A stretch of 64,000 nt of DNA from Streptomyces sp. NBC_01707 (lineage in GTDB: Bacteria; Actinomycetota; Actinomycetes; Streptomycetales; Streptomycetaceae): contig NZ_CP109190.1 of the NCBI RefSeq assembly GCF_041438805.1, forward strand, positions 3,534,001 through 3,598,000, written 5' to 3'. Positions 54,799-64,000 of the stretch are shown here, in pieces (within the stretch, counting starts at the first letter, position 1; each line of letters opens with the position of its first letter). The notes beneath the pieces are model-generated. The model was not told where the DNA came from, did no database searches, and saw only the letters and a list, made by a program, of their open reading frames with translations. Made by a program: the position numbers and the translations under genes.

Positions 54799-57700
54799 CT
54801 AGGACACCTCGTGGGCACGGTACAGACGGAGGCGATGGGCGAGCGCCGCGGCCTCACCGCGGCTGGAGACGCCGAGCTTGGCGAGAATGTTGGAGACGTG
54901 CACACTCGCGGTTTTGGGTGAGATGTAGAGCTCCTCGGCGATCCTCCGGTTCGTGTGCCCGGCGGCGACGAGGCGGTGCACGTCCTGCTCGCGCCGCGTC
55001 AGCCCGAATGACTCCACCGCCGCGGCCGCCGCGGCCTGGAGCTGCTCCTCGGCGTGCTCGCGTTCCGTCGCCCTGTCCATGGTGGCGTCGTCGGCCGGCA
55101 CGGTGACGGCGGTCGGGATCTCGTCGACGGAGGTGGCGAGCGTGATACGGGCGCGGCCGGCCAGCAGCTCGATGGTCTCGGTCAGCGGACGTGCACCGAG
55201 CCGTTCCGCGGTGCAGTGCGCGTCGCACAGGAGGCTGGTGGCCCTGGGCCGGTCGCCGGAGGCGATGAGGAGGGCTTCGGCCCAGCGGTGGTGGACCTGC
55301 GCCAGCTCGTAGGGGCGGCGCAGGGGGGCGAAGGCGGCGGCCGCACGGGACCAGTGGTCGGGGGTGTCGGTGCCCTCCGCGCGGGCCAGCTCGGCGTTGA
55401 TCAGCAGACCGTAAGCGGCCCAGACCGGGACGAGCATCGGCAACTGCTTCAGGTGCTCACGGATCAGGGCGAGGATCGCCGGGCGTCCGGGCTCCGTGGC
55501 GGGCAGGCCACGGGCGTCCGCCTCGGCCGTGGCGGCGATCTGGAGCAGGGGCAGCGCGTACCGCTGGGTACCGGGCGGGAAGCCCTGTTCCGCCTGGGCC
55601 TCGAATGCGGCCCGCGCCTCGGGGAGGCGGCCTTGCTGCACGGCAAGGGTCACGGCGTGACGGACCGGGGCGATGAGGTGCTGGGGCTGCGGGTCACGGG
55701 AGCCGAAGTAGCGTTGGCTCAGGGCCAGTTGCACCTCGGCCTCGGCGAGGTCACCGCGAGCGAGGGCCAGCTCGGTGCGGTGCGAGGCGACGAGGCCGTG
55801 CGCCTTGCGGGACTGGGCGACGCGGGCGGCCACGTCGATGGTGGCCTGGCTCTCCTCCCAATGGCCGAGGGAGAAGTACGACATCGCCTGGTTGGAGCGG
55901 ACCCAGGCCTCCGTGTCGGGGATGCCGTGGCGGTGGCAGACCTCGATCCCGTGGTCCGCGGCGGCCACGGCTTCCAGGGAGCGGCCCATCGATTCGAGTG
56001 TGGAGGGGAGGTTGATGCTGGCGCGGCCCATGATGCCGACGAGGTGGAGTTCATCGGCGCGGTCTCGGACGGCGTACATCTCGGCGATTCCCTCGTCGAC
56101 GGCGCCGGCGTCGGCGGTGAGCCAGCCTCGGGTGAGCCGGGCGTGCAGCTCTATGTACTCGTCGCCGACGAGTTGGGCGTACTCCACGGCCCGGTCGGCG
56201 GCGGCCAGTGTCTCGGCGCCGGGGCGGTGCAGGGCGCCCCAGCCGGCCACACTCATGAGGACGTCGGCGTGGACGGCGGACGGCGGCAGACCACGGACCA
56301 GGTCCTGGGCGGTGGCCAGTTCCTGCCAGCCGTCACCGCGGGTGAGGGCCTGCACCAAGTGGGAGCGCTGGACCCAGAACCAGGCGGCCCGCAGCGGGTC
56401 CGCCTCGCCGTCCAGGACCCGCATGGCCTTCTTGGAGATGGCGAGGGCTCGTTCGCGGTCGCCGCCGAAGCGGGCGGCGACGGTGGCCTCGGCCATCAGG
56501 TCGAGGTAGCGCAGCGGGGTGGAGTCCGGTTCGCCGCCGCACGCCGGGTAGACCTCGGCGTAGTCGATGGGGCGCAGAGTGCGGCGCACCTCGTCGGGGA
56601 CGTCGTCCCACAGCTCCATGGCCCTTTCCAGCAGCCGCAGTTGCTCGGAGAAGGCGTAGCGGCGGCGGGCCTCGACGGAGGCCTTCAGCACGGCGGGGAG
56701 CGCCTTGGCCGGATCGTGGGCGCCGTACCAGTAGCTGGCGAGGCGGGTGGCGCGCTCACCCGCGCGGACGAGGGTGGGGTCGGCTTCCAGTGCCTCGGCG
56801 TAGCGGCGGTTGAGCCGGGAGCGTTCGCCGGGCAGCAGATCGTCGCTGACGGCCTCGCGGACCAGCGAGTGCCGGAAGCGGTAGCCGTTGCCTTCCGGTG
56901 TGGTGAGCAGCAGGTTGGCGCCGACGGCTCCCCGCAGCGCCTCGATGAGGTCGTCCTCGGCGAGACCGGAGACCGCGGCCAGCAGTCCGTACTCGACGGT
57001 GGAGCCGCCCTCGGCGATGATCCGGGCGATCTTCTGGGCGTCTTCGGAGAGCGCCTCGACACGGACGAGGAGGAGGTCGCGCAGCGAGTCGGAGAGTCCG
57101 GCGCTGTCGCCGCACTCCAGGCTGCAGGCGAGCTCTTCGACGAAGAAGGCGTTGCCGTCGGACCGTTCGAATATCTCGTCGGCGAGTGCAGGTTCCGGGG
57201 TGGCCGCGAGGATGCCGGTGAGCTGGCGACCGACCTCGGCGCGGTTGAAGCGGGCGAGTTCGATCCGGCGGACGGTGCGGAGCCGGTCCAGTTCGGCGAG
57301 GAGGGGGCGCAGGGGGTGGCGGCGGTGGATGTCGTCGGCCCGGTAGGTGCCGACCACGACGAGGCGGCCGCTGCGCAGCGTGCGGAAGAGATAGGCGAGG
57401 AGGTGCCGGGTGGAGGCGTCGGCCCAGTGCAGGTCCTCCAGGACGAGGACGACGGGCCGGTCGGCGGAGATGCGTTCCAGCAGCCGCGCGGTGAGCTCGA
57501 AGAGGCGGGCGGTGCCGTGCTCGTCGGTGGCGTCCCGGTCGGCGTCGCCGAGTTCGGGGAGGAGCCTGGCCAGTTCGCCCTCCTGCCCGGCGCAGGCCGC
57601 GGCCATTTCGTCGGGCAGGGTGCGGCGCAGGGCGCGCAGCGCCGTGGAGAACGGGGCGTACGGCAGCCCGTCGGCGCCGATCTCGACGCAGCCGCCGACG

Positions 57701-57981
57701 GCGACGACGGCCTCACGTCGGCCCGCCGCCGTCAGGAACTCCTCGACCAGCCGTGTCTTGCCGACGCCCGCCTCGCCACCGATGAGCAGCGCCTGCGGTT
57801 CTCCGCCCGGGGCTCCCGGACGGCCGGGGGGCCCGGCGGTGGCGCGGGCGAGCGCATCGGTGAGCGAGGTGAGTTCACCTGCGCGGCCGACGAACACGGG
57901 ACTGACGGACCTGGTCTCCACGCCGCCGAGCATCGCACATGGGTCCGACACGGTGGCGGTGGAAGGGGAATCGGCGCTCAT
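54799..57981 (-). CDS. LuxR-family ATPase regulator (LAL type)
   Basis: A 1060-residue regulator. Walker A is GEAGVGKT (69-76), Walker B lies in [15 protein letters not shown], a large TPR-rich middle (about 380-950) follows, and the C-terminal LuxR HTH contains [20 protein letters not shown] (about 985-1005) and [18 protein letters not shown]. Large ATP-binding LuxR proteins act as pathway or nutrient regulators in Streptomyces. The ATG at 57981 is 11 nt after a 57-residue gene, favouring translational coupling. There is no antibiotic cluster next to it, so the target is unknown. Confidence 0.92.
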   Translation of the reverse strand: MSADSPSTATVSDPCAMLGGVETRSVSPVFVGRAGELTSLTDALARATAGPPGRPGAPGGEPQALLIGGEAGVGKTRLVEEFLTAAGRREAVVAVGGCVEIGADGLPYAPFSTALRALRRTLPDEMAAACAGQEGELARLLPELGDADRDATDEHGTARLFELTARLLERISADRPVVLVLEDLHWADASTRHLLAYLFRTLRSGRLVVVGTYRADDIHRRHPLRPLLAELDRLRTVRRIELARFNRAEVGRQLTGILAATPEPALADEIFERSDGNAFFVEELACSLECGDSAGLSDSLRDLLLVRVEALSEDAQKIARIIAEGGSTVEYGLLAAVSGLAEDDLIEALRGAVGANLLLTTPEGNGYRFRHSLVREAVSDDLLPGERSRLNRRYAEALEADPTLVRAGERATRLASYWYGAHDPAKALPAVLKASVEARRRYAFSEQLRLLERAMELWDDVPDEVRRTLRPIDYAEVYPACGGEPDSTPLRYLDLMAEATVAARFGGDRERALAISKKAMRVLDGEADPLRAAWFWVQRSHLVQALTRGDGWQELATAQDLVRGLPPSAVHADVLMSVAGWGALHRPGAETLAAADRAVEYAQLVGDEYIELHARLTRGWLTADAGAVDEGIAEMYAVRDRADELHLVGIMGRASINLPSTLESMGRSLEAVAAADHGIEVCHRHGIPDTEAWVRSNQAMSYFSLGHWEESQATIDVAARVAQSRKAHGLVASHRTELALARGDLAEAEVQLALSQRYFGSRDPQPQHLIAPVRHAVTLAVQQGRLPEARAAFEAQAEQGFPPGTQRYALPLLQIAATAEADARGLPATEPGRPAILALIREHLKQLPMLVPVWAAYGLLINAELARAEGTDTPDHWSRAAAAFAPLRRPYELAQVHHRWAEALLIASGDRPRATSLLCDAHCTAERLGARPLTETIELLAGRARITLATSVDEIPTAVTVPADDATMDRATEREHAEEQLQAAAAAAVESFGLTRREQDVHRLVAAGHTNRRIAEELYISPKTASVHVSNILAKLGVSSRGEAAALAHRLRLYRAHEVS

Positions 57982-57991
57982 CGCGCGCTCG

Positions 57992-58165
57992 TCACGCGGC
58001 GCGGACGAACCGATTCCGGAACGTACTCACCACCCCTTCGTCCTCCTGGCGTCCGGACCGGCGCGCGGCGCGGCGGGCCCGGCGGGCCTGCCGGACGACG
58101 CGCTCCAGCTCGGCCCGGCGGAGGAGTTCGGCTTCGTTGATCTTGTGGAGTTCGTACGCGTACAT
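57992..58165 (-). CDS. Small basic 57-residue protein upstream of the LAL gene
   Basis: The ATG at 58165 has AGGGAG 7 nt upstream and starts [19 protein letters not shown], then a long Arg/Ala-rich helix ([13 protein letters not shown]) and a short tail. Predicted to be one amphipathic, positively charged helix. It ends 10 nt before the LAL regulator start and would be on the same mRNA. I do not recognise a named family; similar small basic proteins are common in Streptomyces. Confidence 0.7.
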   Translation of the reverse strand: MYAYELHKINEAELLRRAELERVVRQARRARRAARRSGRQEDEGVVSTFRNRFVRAA

Positions 58166-58318
58166 GTGCTTCTCCCTGATGACGACGGCCTGTTGAGGCC
58201 TGGTGGAGGGGCAGTCGGTGGGCCGGCCCGGATCTGCCGGGCCCGGCTTCTGCCGTGCCTCTACTGTCGTCTCCCAGGGGGTGCCGCCACATCGGGCGAG
58301 TTCCGCATCTCTACGGGG

Positions 58319-58369
58319 TGGGGGCCTTAGGCGCACGCGACGGTTGCCGCATGCGGACCTAGGCCCCCC
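58319..58369. terminator. Possible terminator downstream of the 205-residue membrane protein gene
   Basis: GGGGGCCTTAGG (58320-58331) and CCTAGGCCCCCC (58358-58369) form an inverted repeat of about 12 bp with one bulge. GCCTTAGG recurs at 58379-58386. The rest of 58166-58422 is promoter sequence of the small basic gene and shows no gene. Confidence 0.4.
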
Positions 58370-58422
58370 GAGTGGATGCCTTAGGGCGCCGCCGGTTGTT
58401 GCGTACTGCTCGGTCGTGGCTC

Positions 58423-59040
58423 TCAGCCGGCGGCTGCGCTCGCCGCCGGCAGGGCGACGATGAGGTCGAAGTACATGCCGACGGAGATCAGTACGCCGAG
58501 GACGCCGAGCGCGATGCCGGCCGTCGCGACGGCGCGGACCCAGCCGGGCTGCGGTTCCTCGGCGGGTGCGCCGAAGGCCGGGCGGACCAGGGCGAATACA
58601 CCGACGAGCAGGGCAAGCAGGGCGAAGAGGCCGTTGACGAGAGCCGTGGAGTGCCAGGCGTCACCGTAGATCTCGGAGATCTGCCGGGCCACGGAGCCGC
58701 CGGAGGCGGTCTTCATCTGTCCCAGCAGGGTTTCGCGCTCGGCGACTACCCGGCCGGTCCAGGCCCCGGTGAGACCGACGACACCGAGGCCGGCGGCGGC
58801 GACGGCCGCGGCGGCCGCGGCGAGCCCGGACGGTGCCCGGTCGGAGTCGTCGTCCTCGAGGTCGTCCTCGAAGTCGTGGTCCAGGTCGGAGTCCCGGTCC
58901 GCGTCGGGGCCGCTGCCGTCGCTCACCGCACGGTCGCCCTCGGCTTCGATCGCCCCTTCGTCGAGGCGGTCCGCCGCCTTCTCCTCGTGGTCGCCTTCGG
59001 CAGTGGGAGCTGCGGGGGTCTTGGAAGTCGTGGGGTTCAT
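58423..59040 (-). CDS. Membrane protein with acidic cytoplasmic N-terminus
   Basis: A 205-residue protein starting MNPTTSKTPAAPTAEGDHEE at the ATG at 59040 (a GTG at 59049 is an alternative). The first 70 residues are disordered and strongly acidic with repeated Asp/Glu. Three membrane helices follow, near residues 70-92, 135-156 and 170-195, with an external loop (TGRVVAERETLLGQMKTAS). I recognise no family. It is a single-gene unit. Confidence 0.7.
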   Translation of the reverse strand: MNPTTSKTPAAPTAEGDHEEKAADRLDEGAIEAEGDRAVSDGSGPDADRDSDLDHDFEDDLEDDDSDRAPSGLAAAAAAVAAAGLGVVGLTGAWTGRVVAERETLLGQMKTASGGSVARQISEIYGDAWHSTALVNGLFALLALLVGVFALVRPAFGAPAEEPQPGWVRAVATAGIALGVLGVLISVGMYFDLIVALPAASAAAG

Positions 59041-59125
59041 GGGCCGCACGCTAGGCGGCCCGTATGAGAACGCCCTTAACGGCCGCGGCCGGTCCGGCAG
59101 ACCCGCCCGGCTCCCCGGCGCCGCG

Positions 59126-59680
59126 TCAGCCCCGCTGCGCGCGCCACTCGGGCGCCAGGACGGACCATATCTCCGAGTCGTGCCTCACCCCGCGGTACGG
59201 GTAGTTCTGGCGCAGCACCCCGTCGCACGTCATCCCGAGCCGCTTCGCGACCGCGACACTGCGGGTGTTGACGGAGGACGCCACCCACTCCACACGGTGC
59301 ATGCCTCGCTCCTCGACCGCCCAGTCGATCAGCTTCCGCACCGCGCGGGTCACCAGGCCGCGCCCCTCCCCCGCCGGCTCCAGCCAGCAGCCGACCTCGC
59401 AGTTCCCGGACTCGGTGTCGAAGACCCGGAAGAGGACGCCGCCGACGAGGGTCCCGTCCGACCAGATGCCGTACAGCCGGCCGGTGTCGGCCGCCTGCTT
59501 GTCGGCGTACCGCTGCAGCAGGGCGCGCGCCGATTCGAGGTCGGTGGCGAAGGAGGCGAAGGGGATCCACGGGTCGACGAGTTCGCGTGCCCGGTCGATG
59601 TGGGCGAGGAACTCCTCCGCCTGCCAGATCTCCAGCGGGCGCAGTTCCGCACCGTCGTCACCCAGGGATACCGCGAACAT
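59126..59680 (-). CDS. GNAT acetyltransferase, RimJ/RimL type
   Basis: A 184-residue N-acetyltransferase starting at tandem ATG codons (59683 or 59680); AAGGAG is nearer the optimum for 59680. It has the RimL pattern: YGIWSDGTLVGGVLFRVFD, CEVGCWLEPAGEGRGLVTRA for acetyl-CoA binding, and HRVEWVASSVNTRSVAVAKR. It could acetylate a protein N-terminus or a small amine. Its start overlaps the end of the MMPL transporter gene by about 23 nt, so the two are likely coupled. Confidence 0.88.
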   Translation of the reverse strand: MFAVSLGDDGAELRPLEIWQAEEFLAHIDRARELVDPWIPFASFATDLESARALLQRYADKQAADTGRLYGIWSDGTLVGGVLFRVFDTESGNCEVGCWLEPAGEGRGLVTRAVRKLIDWAVEERGMHRVEWVASSVNTRSVAVAKRLGMTCDGVLRQNYPYRGVRHDSEIWSVLAPEWRAQRG

Positions 59681-61982
59681 CATGCTCCTTCTGTGTCGGT
59701 CGAGGTCGGTCTCGAGAGGTCCGCCCCTCCTGGAGGTCCGTCCCAGGAGACCGCATGAGATCTCGGTGGACGCGCTGTGCGGCCGATCCGTCGTCCTCGC
59801 TGCTGCGCGCTCCGGAAATGCTCGCATGCGGCTCCCAGCATTCGGGCGGCTCGATGCTGATGCGCGGCAGCCGCCGTTCCAGCCAGCTCGGCAGCCACCA
59901 GTTCGCACCACCCAGCATGTGCATCAGTGCGGGTACCAGCAGAGTCCGCAGGACAAAGGCGTCGAGCGCCACCGCCGCCGCGAGCGCGATGCCGAACATC
60001 GCGATGACCCGGTCCCCGCTGAGGACGAAGGCCAGGAAGACCGAGATCATGATCACTGCGGCGGAGTTGATCACCCGGCCGGTCTCGGCGAGGCCGACCC
60101 GGACCGCCCGCCGGTTGTCGCCGGTCTCCAGCCACTCCTCGTACATCCGGCCGACCAGGAACACCTGATAGTCCATGGAGAGCCCGAAGAGCACGGACAC
60201 CATGATCACCGGCAGGAAGGGTTCGACGGGGCCGGCGCTGCCGAGTCCGAGCAGTTCGCTCCCCCACCCCCACTGGAAGATCGCGATGACGACCCCGAAC
60301 GAGGAGGCGACGGCTGCGACGTTCATCGCGGCCGCCTTCAGCGGGATGCCGATCGACCGGAAGGCCAGCAGGAGAAGCAGACAGCCGAGCCCGATGACGA
60401 CCCCGACGAAGAGCGGAAGTTTGCCGATGATGACCTGCGCGAAGTCGTCGTAGCCGGCGGTCACCCCGCCGACATGGGCCCGGAGCGAGGTGTTCTCCTC
60501 GGCGTGCGGCACGACGTCCGCGCGCAGCCGGTCGACGAGGGCGCTCGTCCGCTGGGACTGCGGCGACGACGTCGGGACGACGGTGACGAACGCCGTGTCG
60601 CCGCTGCTGTTGTACGTGACGGGGCTGACCGATGCCACGCCGTCGGTGGCCCGCAGCGTGGCGGGCAGGGCGTCCATCGCGAGCCGGTCGTCGGCGCCGT
60701 CGAGCTGCGCGGCGATCGTCAGCGGACCGTTGACGCCGGGCCCGAAGCCGTCGGCCAGCAGGTCGTACGCCTGTCGGGTGGTCGACGACGAGGCGTTGTT
60801 GCCCTGGTCGGAGGTGCCCAGATGCAGTGAGAACGTCGGCAGCGCGAGAACCAGCATCACCGCGGCCGCGGCCACGCCGAGCAGCTTGGGGTGCCGTTCG
60901 ACGAAGGCGGACCAGCGCGCGGCGAAGCCGGTGGGCAGTTCGGGCTGCGGTCCCTGCTCGGCGAGCTGTCTGCGTTCACGTCGGCTCAGTGCCCGCATCC
61001 CGACGAACGACAGCAGTGCGGGCAGCAGCGTCACCGAGGCGGCGACGGTCAGCACGACGGTGAGCGACGCGGCGATGGCTACGCCGTTGAGGAACCCGAG
61101 CCGCAGGATCAGCATGCCGAGCAGTGCGATACAGACGGTGGCCCCGGCGAAGACGACGGCACGCCCCGTGGTCGTGACGGCGTTCCGCGCCGCCTCGGCG
61201 ACCGGCAGGCCGCGCCGCAGCCCTCTGCGGTGCCGGGTGACGATGAACAGGGCGTAGTCGATGCCGACGCCGAGCCCGATCAACATGCCCAGCATGGGGG
61301 CGAAGTCGGCGACGGTCATCAGGTGCCCGAGCAGCACGATGCCCGCGTACGCCGTTCCGACCGAGACGAGGGCGGTGGCGACGGGCAGCAGGCTGGCGGC
61401 GAGCGAGCCGAAGGCGAGGAAGAGGACGACCGCGGCGACGACCACGCCGATGACCTCGCTGAGGTGGGCGGACGACGCTTCGGTGAGGGCGGCCACGGAG
61501 CCACCCACCTCCACCTGGAGCCCGTCACCTGCGGCCGCCTTCGCGGTTTCGACGACGGCCCGGGCCTGCTGCACCGGGATGTCGTCGGCCTGGTGGTCGA
61601 AGGTGATCACGGCGTAGGCGGTGTGTCCGTCCGCGCTGATCTGCCCGACGCCGGAGGCCCCGTAGGGCCCTGTGACGCCTCCGACACCCGGCAGCTCCTC
61701 GACCGCGTGCAGCGTCCGCGTCATCGTCTGTACGACGTCGGTGGCCCGGACGGTGGATCCGGTGGTGTGCCAGACGACGGTGTCGGTGTCACCGCCGAGG
61801 TTCGTGAAGCCGTCCTCGAGCAGCTGGGTGGCCCTGCCCGACTCCGTGCCGGGCACCTCGTAGTCGTTGGAGTACGCGGAGCCCGCCATGCCCGCCGCGG
61901 TGGCCGCGCCGCCGAGGGTGAGCAGCCAGACGAGGACAGCGAGGAGACGGTGCGTGACGCACCAGCGGGCGATGGCAGCCAA
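59658..61982 (-). CDS. MMPL/RND-family transporter
   Basis: A 774-residue transporter. I place the start at a TTG at 61982 because AGGGAG lies 8 nt upstream and the first helix begins soon after (MAAIARWCVTHRLLAVLVW). It has two repeats of one helix, a large external loop and five helices. Landmarks are GLGVGIDYALFIVTRHRRG and FGLSMDYQVFLVGRMYEEW, typical of actinobacterial MMPL proteins that export lipids or drugs by proton antiport. The C-terminal 70 residues are charged and cytoplasmic. No adjacent TetR regulator is present. Confidence 0.9.
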   Translation of the reverse strand: MAAIARWCVTHRLLAVLVWLLTLGGAATAAGMAGSAYSNDYEVPGTESGRATQLLEDGFTNLGGDTDTVVWHTTGSTVRATDVVQTMTRTLHAVEELPGVGGVTGPYGASGVGQISADGHTAYAVITFDHQADDIPVQQARAVVETAKAAAGDGLQVEVGGSVAALTEASSAHLSEVIGVVVAAVVLFLAFGSLAASLLPVATALVSVGTAYAGIVLLGHLMTVADFAPMLGMLIGLGVGIDYALFIVTRHRRGLRRGLPVAEAARNAVTTTGRAVVFAGATVCIALLGMLILRLGFLNGVAIAASLTVVLTVAASVTLLPALLSFVGMRALSRRERRQLAEQGPQPELPTGFAARWSAFVERHPKLLGVAAAAVMLVLALPTFSLHLGTSDQGNNASSSTTRQAYDLLADGFGPGVNGPLTIAAQLDGADDRLAMDALPATLRATDGVASVSPVTYNSSGDTAFVTVVPTSSPQSQRTSALVDRLRADVVPHAEENTSLRAHVGGVTAGYDDFAQVIIGKLPLFVGVVIGLGCLLLLLAFRSIGIPLKAAAMNVAAVASSFGVVIAIFQWGWGSELLGLGSAGPVEPFLPVIMVSVLFGLSMDYQVFLVGRMYEEWLETGDNRRAVRVGLAETGRVINSAAVIMISVFLAFVLSGDRVIAMFGIALAAAVALDAFVLRTLLVPALMHMLGGANWWLPSWLERRLPRISIEPPECWEPHASISGARSSEDDGSAAQRVHRDLMRSPGTDLQEGRTSRDRPRPTQKEHDVRGIPG

Positions 61983-62214
61983 CGGACGTGCTCCCTGGTG
62001 GTTCGTGGATCTTTTTCGGGAGATCTGATGAACTGCCCGCAAAGAACACATGACCTGAGAACCGTCACTCTGGCAGCCACTGTTGATCATTTGCCCGTTT
62101 CGTGGCGATGCTCACAGTGTCTGATTATTCCCTTACATGCCCGGCGTCCCGGCCATCTCCCGCCCTCCCGCGCGTCCCCGTCCAGGTGGGCACACCCACG
62201 ACGGCCTGTTCCGG

Positions 62215-64000
62215 TCAGCCGGAGACGCTGGCCCGGCCGTTCTCGATGTGTCCCATCAGCCGACGGCTGAAGGCGTCGTCCCCGTCGACCGTGACGGCCA
62301 GGTCGTACCAGCCGTGCGCGTCGGCCGCCGAGTGGACGACCGTACGGCTCCGCCCCGGCTTGACCTTGATCGTCCTCGTCCAGTCCCGCAGGTCCGCCTC
62401 GTCGACGTAGCCCAGCGGCCGGACGGTGTAGGTGAGTGTCCGCCGCCCCGTGTTGCGCAGGGTGAGGTGCACATCGCGCTCGTGGGCGTCGACCCAGGTG
62501 GCGACCTCGGGTCCGCCTTCGGCGGTTCCGGCGAACTCGCGGCGGAAGCCGTTCGGCCCGGTCACCGTGAACCGGTACGCCTCACCGCTGACGGGCACCG
62601 TCCATATCGCCGTGCCCCTCACGTCCCGGTGCTGCGGAACGGGGAACTCTCCGGCGTAGGGGTAGAGCGCGAAGTGCGCCGATGAACGACCCGTGTTGCT
62701 GAGGGCGACCCGCACCGCTCCGTCCACGATCTTCGCCTGCGCGTCCGGCTGGTACGGCAGCGGACGGGCGGGCCGGGCACCGGGCTCCTGTACGGGCATC
62801 TGCTGGACGGCGGGCGGCTTCGGCACCCAGCGTCCGCTGAACGGCGGGATGACGCCCGGCTGCTCCATCTCGGGCCGACGCCGTCCGCGCGTGAAGTCGA
62901 AGGCAGACGTCAGATCACCGGTGACCGTGCGCCGCCAGTCGCTGATGTTCGGTTCCCGCACGCCGGTCCACCGCTCCAGGAAGCGGATCACGGAGGTGTG
63001 GTCGAAGACCTCGGAGCAGACGAAGCCGCCCACGGTCCACGGCGACACGACGAGCAGCGGCACGCGCACTCCGAGGCCGGTGGGCTTGGACTCCCACTGT
63101 TCGTCGGTCACCTCGGGCGGCGCGACCGGCGGCGGGACATGGTCGAAGAAGCCGTCGTTCTCGTCGTAGTTGATGATGACGGCGGTGTGCCGCCACACAT
63201 CGGGGTGCCTGCCCAGCGCGTCCAGGACCTTGTAGACGATCGTCGCGCTGTGGATCGGGGAGGAGACGCTCGGGTGCTCGGAGTCGACCGCCGACGGCAC
63301 CAGGTAGGAGACCTCGGGCAGTGTGCCCGCCGCGACGTCCTCGGCGAACGCGTCGGCCAGCGTGCCGGTCTCGACCCGGCGCAGCCCTCGCTCGAAGAGG
63401 CTGCGCTCGGCCTCGGTGAGCGTGGCGACCCCGTCCTCCAGCAGTCCGAGCAGCCGCTCGCGCTCCGCCGCGTCGTCCGTGTCACGGACTGCCGCGTAGA
63501 AGGACTCCATGTAGGTGTGGCCGCCGGTCTTCGCCAGCGCCTTGCGGGCGATCGCCTTGAACGTCGCGAAGAACTCGATCTGGTTGTCGGTGAAGTTCTC
63601 CCACTCGGTGTACGTCTTCCAGCTGTGCCCGGCCTTCTCCAGCCGTTCCGCGTAGGTGCTCCAGCCGTAGCCCGGGTGGGTGCCCTCGCTGTACGCGTCG
63701 TTGCCGACCGCCCGCCTGCCGTTCGCCTCGAAGCCCGTCTTCCCGCTCCACAAGTGGTTTCGGTTGGGGCTGGTGGAGGTGTGGATGGACGAGTGGTACG
63801 CGTCGCAGACCGTGAACGTGTCGGCCAGTTCGTAGTGCAGCGGGATGTCGCGGCGGTCGTAGTACGCCATGGTGGCGGCCGTCTTCGCGGTCACCCAGCC
63901 GTTCATCCAGCCGCCGGCCCACGCCTTGCCGCCGCCGCTCCAGGAGTGGTCGAGGGCGTTGACGTACTGGAGGTCCTTCTTCTGCGTCGCGGCGGCGTCC
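62215..64000 (-). CDS. plcC: Phosphocholine-type phospholipase C, 5' end beyond window
   Basis: About 595 C-terminal residues are visible; the frame stays open to the window edge (beginning DAAATQKKDLQYVNALDHSW). This is the Pseudomonas PlcH/PlcN/acid phosphatase-like family: YHSSIHTSTSPNRNHLWSG, NYDENDGFFDHVPPPVAPP and PLLVVSPWTVGGFVCSEVFD. Two C-terminal DUF756-type domains (about the last 200 residues; TVRPLGYVDEADLRDWTRT) end the protein. It hydrolyses phosphatidylcholine-like lipids outside the cell and is often exported by Tat; the signal lies outside the window. The gap 61983-62214 before the MMPL gene shows no gene. Confidence 0.92.
   Translation of the reverse strand, partial: DAAATQKKDLQYVNALDHSWSGGGKAWAGGWMNGWVTAKTAATMAYYDRRDIPLHYELADTFTVCDAYHSSIHTSTSPNRNHLWSGKTGFEANGRRAVGNDAYSEGTHPGYGWSTYAERLEKAGHSWKTYTEWENFTDNQIEFFATFKAIARKALAKTGGHTYMESFYAAVRDTDDAAERERLLGLLEDGVATLTEAERSLFERGLRRVETGTLADAFAEDVAAGTLPEVSYLVPSAVDSEHPSVSSPIHSATIVYKVLDALGRHPDVWRHTAVIINYDENDGFFDHVPPPVAPPEVTDEQWESKPTGLGVRVPLLVVSPWTVGGFVCSEVFDHTSVIRFLERWTGVREPNISDWRRTVTGDLTSAFDFTRGRRRPEMEQPGVIPPFSGRWVPKPPAVQQMPVQEPGARPARPLPYQPDAQAKIVDGAVRVALSNTGRSSAHFALYPYAGEFPVPQHRDVRGTAIWTVPVSGEAYRFTVTGPNGFRREFAGTAEGGPEVATWVDAHERDVHLTLRNTGRRTLTYTVRPLGYVDEADLRDWTRTIKVKPGRSRTVVHSAADAHGWYDLAVTVDGDDAFSRRLMGHIENGRASVSG

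Overview
The window is a stretch of high-GC actinobacterial chromosome. Gene content, strong G/C bias at third codon positions, frequent GTG/TTG starts, GGAGG-type ribosome sites and the gene order (cimA, urease, ilvE, leuB, proline catabolism, serA-ilvC-ilvN-ilvB) fit a Streptomyces or close relative. I see no rRNA, tRNA, CRISPR array, insertion sequence or prophage. The window opens inside an aldo/keto reductase gene and closes inside a phospholipase C gene.

Layout. (1) 1-2.6 kb: partial aldo/keto reductase, a DUF2945-type small protein and a Gly-rich membrane protein. (2) 2.6-16.4 kb: a probable beta-glucan utilisation locus. On the minus strand a LacI regulator is followed by an oligopeptide/oligosaccharide-type ABC importer (lipoprotein, ATPase, two permeases, second ATPase), a GH1 beta-glucosidase and a secreted GH3 enzyme. 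A secreted GH30 glucanase with a ricin-type carbohydrate-binding module is divergent from lacI, and their shared intergenic region carries a 12-bp-periodic ACCGGT palindrome array. (3) 16.4-27.5 kb: cimA preceded by a probable isoleucine leader peptide and attenuator, an MHS transporter, a TetR gene, agmatine deiminase, a divergent two-gene urease, ilvE and leuB. (4) 27.6-30.6 kb: a Tat-exported purple acid phosphatase, a 42-residue protein, a scar made of a LysR 3' fragment abutting a phospholipase C fragment, and an AAC(2')-I-like acetyltransferase. (5) 30.7-35.4 kb: a compact CDP-alcohol phosphatidyltransferase / CdsA / PlsC operon and a secreted GH97 enzyme. (6) 35.7-42.3 kb: proline catabolism (pruA, proline dehydrogenase) with a divergent PucR-type regulator, an AhpD-like protein divergent from a MocR-type regulator, and a TetR gene. 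(7) 42.4-47.9 kb: serA, ilvC, ilvN and ilvB, with the ilvB leader peptide and attenuator. (8) 48-64 kb: a membrane PAS-GGDEF-EAL protein with a degenerate EAL motif, a 2-hydroxyacid dehydrogenase, a second aldo/keto reductase, a PQQ-type sugar dehydrogenase lipoprotein, several small proteins, a large LuxR-family ATPase regulator, an MMPL transporter overlapping a GNAT gene, and phospholipase C.

How the genes fit together. Extracellular GH30 and GH3 would release short beta-glucosides, the ABC system would import them, and cytoplasmic GH1 would finish hydrolysis under LacI control. The branched-chain genes (cimA, ilvE, leuB, ilvC, ilvN, ilvB) all lie on the minus strand in separate transcription units. 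Two of the units, cimA and ilvB, appear to be controlled by ribosome-mediated attenuation. Start codons were chosen from ribosome sites and family lengths, and many lie well inside the longest open frame.
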